From an uncultured Mailhella sp. (GTDB taxonomy: Bacteria > Desulfobacterota > Desulfovibrionia > Desulfovibrionales > Desulfovibrionaceae), in assembly GCA_910579055.1 (NCBI GenBank), contig CAJTSU010000065.1, positions 1 to 18,055 on the forward strand: 18,055 nt of DNA, in the 5' to 3' direction. Under the pieces are notes generated by a model. That model searched no databases. It had not been told where the DNA came from and was given only the letters and a program-made list of their open reading frames with translations. The position numbers and the translations under genes are program-made. This document shows, one piece after another, positions 12,796 through 18,055 of this stretch; within the stretch, counting starts at the first letter, position 1; every line of letters starts with the position of its first letter.

Positions 12796-12813
12796 TATAA
12801 AAATATTTTTATA
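12796..12813. repeat. 18-bp perfect A/T palindrome
   Basis: TATAAAAATATTTTTATA is a perfect palindrome in the middle of an AT-rich island (about 12770-12850) inside an otherwise GC-rich region. It could be an operator, a promoter upstream element or a nucleoid-protein site for the candidate small RNA or for ffh-side transcription. Confidence 0.6.
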
Positions 12814-13054
12814 TCAATATATTACATAAACATGACTCTTTTTTTACCCTCTTTTTCCCGCCTTTGGCGTACTGTTTTTTTTACAGGAGCATGAAGCAGC
12901 AACCGGCATTTTCCACCCCTGTACAAATTTTTGTTTCCACCTGCGCTCACTTTTGGGGCCGCCCCCCCCCGCTCCACAGGAATGCCGCAAGCCGGATCGC
13001 GCGGCAACATGTTCTGCCGCCGCCCCCGCGCAGCTTGCGGAACGTTTCCCGCGC

Positions 13055-13083
13055 TTGACTTGCCGGTAAAACTTGCGTAACGC
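13055..13083 (+). promoter_or_regulatory. Predicted promoter of ffh
   Basis: -35 TTGACT (13055-13060), 17-bp spacer, -10 TAACGC (13078-13083). The -35 is strong and the -10 is weak. The leader to the ATG at 13118 is about 28 nt. The gap 12575-13117 otherwise holds the orphan terminator, the AT-rich island and GC-rich sequence (C-tract at 12962-12970) without a supported gene. Confidence 0.5.
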
Positions 13084-13117
13084 TAACGGGCTTGAATTAA
13101 GCCATATGGGAAATACT

Positions 13118-14632
13118 ATGTTTGACAACCTGACAGACCGACTTTCCGACGTATTCCGCAAACTCGGCGGACGTGCGCAGCTTACCGAGGCGAACATTCA
13201 GGACGCCTTGCGCGAGGTGCGTCTCGCGCTGCTTGAGGCCGACGTCAACTTCAAGGTCGTCAAGGAATTTACCGACCGTGTGCGCGAGGCGGCCCTGGGC
13301 GTTGAAGTCATGAAGGGCGTCACACCCGCGCAACAGGTAGTGAAGGTGGTACACGACGAGCTGGTCGCCCTGCTCGGCGGAGACGACACCGACCTTTCCC
13401 TTCAGGGGCAGACTCCTGCGGTCATCCTTATGGCCGGGCTTCAGGGTTCCGGTAAAACAACGTCATCGGGCAAGCTGGCGCTGCTTCTGCGCAAGCGCAA
13501 GATGAAGCCTTACCTTGTCCCGGCCGACGTCTACCGCCCCGCCGCCATCGAGCAGCTGCGCACGCTGGCCCGCCAGCTTGATATCCCCTGCTTTGAGTCC
13601 CGCCCGGACATGAAGCCTGTGGATATTGTCCGCTCTGCCCTGGCCGACGCCAAAGAGCGGCAGTGCACTGTGGTCATTCTCGACACGGCGGGCCGTCTGC
13701 ATGTGGACGAAGCGCTCATGGACGAGCTGTCCGCCATCAAGGCCGAAGCAAAGCCGCAGGAAATACTGTTCGTCGCTGACGCCATGACCGGCCAGGACGC
13801 CGTAACCGTGGCGGAGGCCTTCAACGAACGGCTGGGCATTACCGGCGTCGTGCTGACCAAAATGGACGGTGACGCCCGCGGCGGCGCGGCTCTGTCCATC
13901 AAGTCCGTTACCGGTGCGCCGGTGAAGTTTGTGGGCATGGGGGAAAAGCTCTCCGAAATGGAGGTGTTTCACCCGGATCGCGTGGCCGGGCGCATTCTCG
14001 GCATGGGCGACGTGCTCACCCTGCTGGAAAAGGCCCAGGACGACATCAATACGGAAGAAGCCGCGGCGCTGGCCCGCAAGATGCAGAAGGCCAAATTCGA
14101 CCTTGAGGACTTCCGCACCCAGATGCGCCGGATGCGCAAGATCGGCTCCTTCGAGACTATTCTGAAGCATATTCCCGGTATGGGTGGCCTGGCGAACCAG
14201 CTCGCGGAACTGGGCGATCATGAAAAGGAGTTGAATCGCACCGAAGCGATCATCAATTCCATGACCATGAAGGAACGGCGTAATCCCGACCTTATCAACG
14301 GCAGTCGGCGCGCCCGTATCGCCAAGGGTTCCGGCACCACGGTGCAGCAGGTCAACCAGCTGCTCAAACAGTTTGACCAGATGCGCAAAATGATGCAAAG
14401 CGTCATGCAACCCGGAAAGCGTATGCCCCGTATGCCGCAGCTCCCCGGCGGCATGGGCCGCCTCGGCGGTTTGGGCGGCGGGCTGCCCGGACTGAGCGGC
14501 CTGGGCGGACTTCCGGGAATGGGAGCGGGCCTGCCCGGTATGGGCGGCGGCTTCCCGGGAATGCCCGGCAACGGCAAATCCGCCACCAAGAAGAAGCGCG
14601 ACAAAAACAAGCGCAAGAACAAAAAAAAGTAG
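13118..14632 (+). CDS. ffh: Signal recognition particle protein Ffh
   Basis: Ffh binds 4.5S RNA and signal sequences and, with FtsY, delivers ribosomes to the Sec translocon. The 504 residues show the N domain (1-90), the G domain with GLQGSGKT (107-114), DTAG (189-192) and TKMD (247-250) followed by GDARGG, and the methionine-rich M domain (about 328-432). A Gly/Leu/Pro/Met-rich tail (about 440-485) and a lysine/arginine end make it longer than E. coli Ffh. The ATG at 13118 gives the classic MFDNLTDRLSDVFRKLGG start, with GGGAAA ahead of it; in-frame ATGs at 13073 and 13106 are less likely. rpsP follows after 33 bp. I could not find the SRP RNA gene in the window. Confidence 0.97.
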   Translation: MFDNLTDRLSDVFRKLGGRAQLTEANIQDALREVRLALLEADVNFKVVKEFTDRVREAALGVEVMKGVTPAQQVVKVVHDELVALLGGDDTDLSLQGQTPAVILMAGLQGSGKTTSSGKLALLLRKRKMKPYLVPADVYRPAAIEQLRTLARQLDIPCFESRPDMKPVDIVRSALADAKERQCTVVILDTAGRLHVDEALMDELSAIKAEAKPQEILFVADAMTGQDAVTVAEAFNERLGITGVVLTKMDGDARGGAALSIKSVTGAPVKFVGMGEKLSEMEVFHPDRVAGRILGMGDVLTLLEKAQDDINTEEAAALARKMQKAKFDLEDFRTQMRRMRKIGSFETILKHIPGMGGLANQLAELGDHEKELNRTEAIINSMTMKERRNPDLINGSRRARIAKGSGTTVQQVNQLLKQFDQMRKMMQSVMQPGKRMPRMPQLPGGMGRLGGLGGGLPGLSGLGGLPGMGAGLPGMGGGFPGMPGNGKSATKKKRDKNKRKNKKK

Positions 14633-14665
14633 CCCTGCGCTGCTTTCACCTTACAGGAGTATCAT

Positions 14666-14905
14666 ATGTCCGTTAAAGTCCGTCTCACCCGTTCCGGTTC
14701 CAAGAAGCACCCCTTCTATCGCGTTGTCGCCATCAACAGCGACACCCGCCGTGACGGCCGCCCGCTGGAATTCCTGGGCTATTACAACCCCAACACGAAT
14801 CCCGCCGAAGTGAAGCTTGATCAGGAAAGGATTGAAAAGTGGCTCGCCACCGGAGCGGAAATGTCCACCACGGTGCGCTCTCTGTACAAAAAATTGCCTC
14901 GCTGA
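14666..14905 (+). CDS. rpsP: 30S ribosomal protein S16
   Basis: S16 is a primary small-subunit assembly protein. The 79-residue product begins MSVKVRLTRSGSKKHPFYRV and holds the family motifs GRPLEFLGYYNP and a terminal basic segment, at normal length. ACAGGAG precedes the ATG with good spacing. It follows ffh by 33 bp, so they are likely cotranscribed. A terminator at 14963-14995 then separates it from khpA, which is unusual because rpsP and khpA are normally close neighbours. Confidence 0.98.
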   Translation: MSVKVRLTRSGSKKHPFYRVVAINSDTRRDGRPLEFLGYYNPNTNPAEVKLDQERIEKWLATGAEMSTTVRSLYKKLPR

Positions 14906-14962
14906 ACCACGGCCCCGGAGCTGGCGGACGTTCCCGAAGCTCCGGCCGGAATGTCGCAAAAA

Positions 14963-14995
14963 ACCCACCGCTCTTCCAGAGCGCGTGGGTCTTTT
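14963..14995 (+). terminator. Intrinsic terminator after rpsP
   Basis: ACCCAC (14963-14968) pairs with GTGGGT (14985-14990), with an inner stem CGCTCT (14969-14974) to AGAGCG (14978-14983), loop TCC and one bulged C, followed by CTTTT. Another short hairpin, CCGGAGC with GCTCCGG (14915-14945), lies between it and rpsP. Confidence 0.8.
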
Positions 14996-15008
14996 GGCTT
15001 GTTGTTCG

Positions 15009-15019
15009 TAGAGCATTTT
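15009..15019 (+). repeat. 11-bp direct repeat TAGAGCATTTT, copy 2
   Basis: The same 11 bases as 8442-8452, again a short distance left of a member of the second repeat family. Confidence 0.5.
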
Positions 15020-15077
15020 GCCTTGAACGTATCCGCGGGCCAGGCCCCCTGTGTGCCGGCCGTGCCTGTAAGCTTTT

Positions 15078-15145
15078 CAGACAACAACGCTCCTTCGATC
15101 GCCCGCTGGGCGGTACGCCGCAAGTAACTCGCGGCGACACCGGAT
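15078..15145 (+). repeat. Second dispersed repeat family, copy D
   Basis: It starts CAGACAACAACGCTCCTT, continues through GGCGGTACGCCGCAAGTAA and ends GCGGCGACACCGGAT. The reverse complement of 8466-8530 aligns along it by eye with a few substitutions and two small gaps. It is intergenic, in the 372-bp gap between rpsP and khpA. Confidence 0.75.
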
Positions 15146-15183
15146 CGGCCGGCAGGAATGCAAGAGCGGCTTTTCTCATTGCA

Positions 15184-15212
15184 TTGACGCCTTTCTCCCG
15201 CAATGCTAGTTT
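15184..15212 (+). promoter_or_regulatory. Predicted promoter of the khpA-rimM-trmD-rplS unit
   Basis: -35 TTGACG (15184-15189), 17-bp spacer, -10 TAGTTT (15207-15212). It lies after the rpsP terminator and repeat D, so the downstream genes can be transcribed independently. The leader is about 60 nt. Confidence 0.5.
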
Positions 15213-15277
15213 CAGCCATGACCGGGAAAGTTCTATCAATTTTCGGCCGCAAGGCCGGGCCGGTCAAGGGAGTCATC

Positions 15278-15514
15278 ATGCAGCAGAAAGAACTCGTCGA
15301 ATTCATCGCCCGCTCCCTCGTGGACAACCCTGATGAAGTGGCAGTGCGTGAAGTGGAGGGCGAACAGACCGCCGTTCTCGAACTGTCGGTAGCCAGGGAA
15401 GATCTGGGCAAAGTTATCGGCAAACAGGGCCGAACCGCCCGCGCCATTCGCACCTTGCTGGGCGCGGTGTCGGCCAAGGCCAAAAAACGCGTCGTACTGG
15501 AAATTCTGGAATAA
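15278..15514 (+). CDS. khpA: KH-domain RNA-binding protein KhpA
   Basis: The 78-residue protein is a single type-II KH domain with the RNA-gripping GxxG loop as VIGKQGRTA (46-54). The KhpA/YlqC family binds RNA broadly, often with KhpB, and affects cell division or small-RNA function in some bacteria. The ATG at 15278 is chosen because AAGGGAG (15266-15272) precedes it and the family starts here; an upstream in-frame ATG at 15203 overlaps the predicted promoter. Its stop overlaps the rimM start by one base (TAATG), so translation is coupled. Confidence 0.93.
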   Translation: MQQKELVEFIARSLVDNPDEVAVREVEGEQTAVLELSVAREDLGKVIGKQGRTARAIRTLLGAVSAKAKKRVVLEILE

Positions 15515-16218
15515 TGTCACAACTTGTTGTTTTGGGTCGCCTGGGGCGACCACACGGCATCCGGGGGGAAATCCGCGCGGAGTATTACGCGGAGTCCCCC
15601 CTTCTTCTTGAAAAGCCCCTGCTCCTCCAGGCAGGCCGCGCCCGGCCGCGCCCTGTCAAGGTTGCCGCATGGCGCTACTGGCAGGAGCGGCTCATCCTCA
15701 AACTGGAAGGCGTGGATGACCGCAGCGCGGCGGAATTGTTGCGCGGTCAGGAACTGCTTATGGAGGGCGAGCTTCTGCCGGAAGCCGATGACGATGAAGC
15801 CTACCTTCATGACATGATCGGCCTGCCCGTATTCGCTCGCGAGGCAGAGGGCTCCGCGCGTCCGATCGGCGTGCTGGAACATGTGCTTTTTCCTGCCGGT
15901 CAGGAAATCTGGAGCATCCGGGCCTACAAGGAAGGAGAATACGCTCCGGAGTCTTCGCAGCGGGCATCCGGGCATGAAATTCTCTTCCCCGCTGTGCCGG
16001 AATTTGTGGATGACATCGATCTTGATGCCGGGCGCATTCTCATCAGCCCTCCGTCCGGGCTGCTCGAACTGTATGCCCCCGGCCGCGAGCCTTCCCCCGA
16101 CCCCCTTGGAACTCAGGCTCAAACTCATGCCCGAGTGAAGCATCCGCCGCGCCGGAACACGCATGCGGAACCGGATGCCCCGGCCGTTTCCGACAAGCCG
16201 GATAACCCCGCCCGCTGA
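15514..16218 (+). CDS. rimM: Ribosome maturation factor RimM with proline-rich tail
   Basis: RimM binds S19 and helps mature the 30S head. The 234-residue product has the N-terminal RimM domain (GRPHGIRGEIRAEYY, 11-25) and a PRC-barrel (about 96-187, ending DIDLDAGRILISPPSGLLELY). A short Glu/Ser insert interrupts the barrel (about 138-154). The last 47 residues (after YAPG) are a low-complexity Pro/His/Arg tail not usual in the family. The start overlaps the khpA stop by one base. trmD begins seven bases after its stop and has only a weak ribosome site, which suggests coupled translation. Confidence 0.95.
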   Translation: MSQLVVLGRLGRPHGIRGEIRAEYYAESPLLLEKPLLLQAGRARPRPVKVAAWRYWQERLILKLEGVDDRSAAELLRGQELLMEGELLPEADDDEAYLHDMIGLPVFAREAEGSARPIGVLEHVLFPAGQEIWSIRAYKEGEYAPESSQRASGHEILFPAVPEFVDDIDLDAGRILISPPSGLLELYAPGREPSPDPLGTQAQTHARVKHPPRRNTHAEPDAPAVSDKPDNPAR

Positions 16219-16225
16219 TTGCTCC

Positions 16226-17536
16226 ATGCACTATACCCTTGTCACGCTCTTTCCCGAATGGTTCGATTCGCCCCTTTCCACCGGCCTGATGGCCAGGGCA
16301 AAGGATGCGGGCCTTGTGGATTTTTCCTTCGCCAATCCGCGCGCTCTGACGAAAGACCCGCACCACACGGTTGACGATCGCCCTTACGGAGGAGGGCCGG
16401 GCATGGTGCTCATGCTTGAACCGCTCGCCGCCCTGCTGCGCTCCCTCCCTCCGGATCGGCGAGGCCGGATGCTGGCTCTGACCCCCGGCGGCCGCCCCCT
16501 TACCCAGAAGCTGGCGCGGGAACTCGCGCGAGAGCCCGCGCTGACGCTGATTTGCGGACGCTATGAGGGGTTTGACGCCCGCCTCTTTGATATCCTGCCC
16601 ATTGAACCGATCTGTGTGGGAGATGCGGTGCTTAACGGCGGAGAAACCGCCGCTCTGGCCGTCATTGAGGCTACGGCGCGCCTGCAGCCCGGCTTTATGG
16701 GCAAGGATGCTTCCGGCGATGAGGAGAGCTTCAGTAACGGCCTGCTGGAATATCCGCACTTCACCCGGCCGGAGGAATTTGAAGGCCATACCGTGCCGGA
16801 AGAACTGCGTTCCGGCGATCATGGCCGCATCGCCGCCTGGCGGCGGGAGCAATCGCTGCTGGCCACGCTCCGGCAGCGGCCCGAACTGCTGGACAATGTT
16901 CCCCTGTCTGCGGCGGATAAAAAGTTTCTGGCGGCCCAAAACAGATTCCGGCCAGGAAAAAATTTATATATCGCACTGTTACATCATCCTGTGCTGTTGA
17001 AGCATAAAATCAGCGGCACAAGTTCTTTGACAAACCTTGATGTTCACGATATAGCACGGATTTCCCGCACCTATGGACTCGGGGGTTTTTTTGTGGCCAC
17101 GCCGCTGGAGGATCAGCGCCGTTTGCTGAAGGAACTTCTGACTCACTGGCTCAAAGGCAACGGAGCGGCATCCAACCCGGATCGCGCCGAAGCCCTCAGC
17201 CTTGTGCGCCCCGCGAAAACCCTTGAGGACATCGTGGAGGCGTTGACGGAATCCTGCGGCATGGCCCCTCTTGTGATTGGGACCAGCGCCCGCCCGGAAC
17301 TGGACAAAAAAGGAAGGGAAAAACGCCCCGCCCTGCCCTTCGCGGAGGTGAGGCGAAGCCTTGACAAGCGGCCCGTGCTGCTTGTGCTGGGCACAAGTCA
17401 TGGGCTTGCGCCGGAAGTGCTGGCGCAATGCGAAGGCGTCCTGCCGCCCTTGCGCTGGATGGATTCGTACAACCACCTCCCGGTACGCGCCGCCGCCGCC
17501 ATTTTGCTGGACAGGCTGCTCGGCGACCGGGGTTGA
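16226..17536 (+). CDS. trmD: TrmD tRNA (guanine-37-N1) methyltransferase fused to a second SPOUT-type RNA methyltransferase domain
   Basis: The N-terminal 240 residues are a full TrmD, which makes m1G37 in tRNA: LVTLFPEWFDSPLSTG, DRPYGGGPGMV (51-61), GRYEGFDARL (111-120), VGDAVLNGGETAALAVIEA (131-149, knot) and GLLEYPHFTRPEEF (172-185). The C-terminal 190 residues (NLYIALLHHPVLLKHK at 246 to the end) form a separate domain with LVLGTSHGLAPEVL (386-399) and WMDSYNHLPVRAAAAILLDRLL (411-432), typical of the SPOUT-like SAM-dependent RNA methyltransferase family. Normal TrmD is about 240-260 residues. The ATG at 16226 gives the canonical MHYTLVTLFP start; the longer frame overlaps rimM. rplS follows by 32 bp. 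Confidence 0.93.
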   Translation: MHYTLVTLFPEWFDSPLSTGLMARAKDAGLVDFSFANPRALTKDPHHTVDDRPYGGGPGMVLMLEPLAALLRSLPPDRRGRMLALTPGGRPLTQKLARELAREPALTLICGRYEGFDARLFDILPIEPICVGDAVLNGGETAALAVIEATARLQPGFMGKDASGDEESFSNGLLEYPHFTRPEEFEGHTVPEELRSGDHGRIAAWRREQSLLATLRQRPELLDNVPLSAADKKFLAAQNRFRPGKNLYIALLHHPVLLKHKISGTSSLTNLDVHDIARISRTYGLGGFFVATPLEDQRRLLKELLTHWLKGNGAASNPDRAEALSLVRPAKTLEDIVEALTESCGMAPLVIGTSARPELDKKGREKRPALPFAEVRRSLDKRPVLLVLGTSHGLAPEVLAQCEGVLPPLRWMDSYNHLPVRAAAAILLDRLLGDRG

Positions 17537-17568
17537 TTACGAAAAAAAATCTCCCAAGGAGAATTCTC

Positions 17569-17916
17569 ATGGATATCATCAAGCAGATTGAACGCGAACA
17601 GATGCGTACTGACGTCCCGGCCTTCAAATCGGGAGATACCGTAAAAGTGCACCTGCGCATCGTGGAAGGCGAAAAGGAACGCATTCAGGTCTTCCAGGGC
17701 AACGTCATCCGCATCCAGCGCGGCACCACCGGCGCCACCTTCACCGTGCGCAAAATTTCCGACGGCGTGGGCGTGGAGCGCATTCTGCCCCTGCATTCCC
17801 CCTTCATCGACCACATTGAAGTTGTGAGCGAAGGCCGTGTGCGCCGTTCCCGCCTGTACTACCTGCGCAGCCTGCGCGGGAAGGCGGCGCGCATCAAGCC
17901 CCGCAGCCGCTACTGA
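17569..17916 (+). CDS. rplS: 50S ribosomal protein L19
   Basis: L19 lies at the interface of the two ribosomal subunits. The 115-residue product begins MDIIKQIEREQMRTDVPAF and contains FKSGDTVKVHLRIVEGEKER and the ending SRLYYLRSLRGKAARIKPR, all typical, at normal length. AAGGAG (17556-17561) precedes the ATG at 17569; a longer in-frame start at 17428 lies inside trmD and is rejected. It closes the operon, and a strong terminator follows at 17964. Confidence 0.98.
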   Translation: MDIIKQIEREQMRTDVPAFKSGDTVKVHLRIVEGEKERIQVFQGNVIRIQRGTTGATFTVRKISDGVGVERILPLHSPFIDHIEVVSEGRVRRSRLYYLRSLRGKAARIKPRSRY

Positions 17917-17963
17917 TATTGCCGGGGCTTTTTGCGCCCTGGCGGTCAGGATATCACGGTCAA

Positions 17964-17992
17964 GGCAGGGATGTTTTCATCCCTGCCCTTTT
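17964..17992 (+). terminator. Intrinsic terminator after rplS
   Basis: GGCAGGGAT (17964-17972) pairs perfectly with ATCCCTGCC (17979-17987) around GTTTTC, followed by CTTTTG. It ends the ribosomal operon. Confidence 0.88.
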
Positions 17993-18030
17993 GTGTTGCA
18001 TTCATCAAAAATTCCTTTGTGGTTTGAGAC

Positions 18031-18047
18031 CTCCCCCTTGAGGGGGA
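18031..18047. other. Tight C/G-run hairpin at the window edge
   Basis: CCCCCT (18033-18038) faces AGGGGG (18041-18046) around TG. It lies in the last bases of the window with no gene in sight, and may belong to a feature beyond the edge. Confidence 0.4.
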
Positions 18048-18055
18048 AACGAGTA

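Noticed and set aside
12891..13058. 56-residue plus-strand frame with ACAGGAG ahead of ATG 12891
   Set aside because: The ribosome site is attractive, but the protein is a Pro/Arg-rich low-complexity string through a C-tract with no recognisable family.
12860..13117. 4.5S SRP RNA gene next to ffh
   Set aside because: I looked for the conserved apical loop (AGG...GGAAGCAGC type) on both strands and did not find it.
12822..13197. Two minus-strand frames upstream of the orphan terminator
   Set aside because: One runs antisense into ffh and the other is Lys/Arg/Gly-rich without a ribosome site; neither explains the terminator convincingly.

Overview
The window looks like a chromosomal segment of a Desulfovibrionaceae-type sulfate/sulfite reducer (Desulfovibrio, Bilophila, Mailhella or a relative). 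The evidence is a dsrC gene with the diagnostic two-cysteine C-terminal arm, a DUF2333-type membrane protein, a TrmD fused to a second SPOUT-type domain (an architecture I associate with this group), high GC content, and the order ffh-rpsP-khpA-rimM-trmD-rplS. This placement comes from gene content, not from a database search.

Left part (1-5080): der (ribosome-assembly GTPase) is on the minus strand and is divergent from a phenylacetate-CoA-ligase-like gene that lacks the usual P-loop. Each has a good sigma70-type promoter in the shared 246-bp gap. A strong terminator, two short dispersed repeats and a promoter with an internal inverted repeat precede a DUF2333 membrane protein and a GNAT acetyltransferase.

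Accessory part (5090-8450): a minus-strand run encodes a Dam/DpnM-type adenine methyltransferase, an overlapping PD-(D/E)xK-type restriction endonuclease with a winged-helix C-terminus, and a flavin-binding PPOX-family protein. Its best promoter lies inside a palindrome-rich repeat. On the other side of that repeat is a small plus-strand gene resembling DUF2829/Tad2 (anti-Thoeris fold), whose stop codon lies in another repeated sequence. This is the most accessory-looking stretch of the window.

Middle (8700-12800): minus-strand genes encode a small exported protein, a VWA-OmpA periplasmic protein, DsrC, a CBS-CBS-ACT-like protein and a YchJ-type SEC-C protein. A second, inverted copy of the structured repeat lies between the last two. 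Upstream of the SEC-C gene, a textbook minus-strand terminator has no protein gene feeding it, which suggests a small RNA.

Right part (13118-17992): the translation/secretion block ffh, rpsP, khpA, rimM, trmD (fused) and rplS, ending in a strong terminator. The usually tight rpsP-khpA spacing is broken here by a terminator, an inverted copy of the second repeat family and a fresh promoter, so the block is probably two transcription units.

The main non-coding theme is two families of dispersed, hairpin-forming repeats (A/B and C/D/E), both present in inverted copies between genes.
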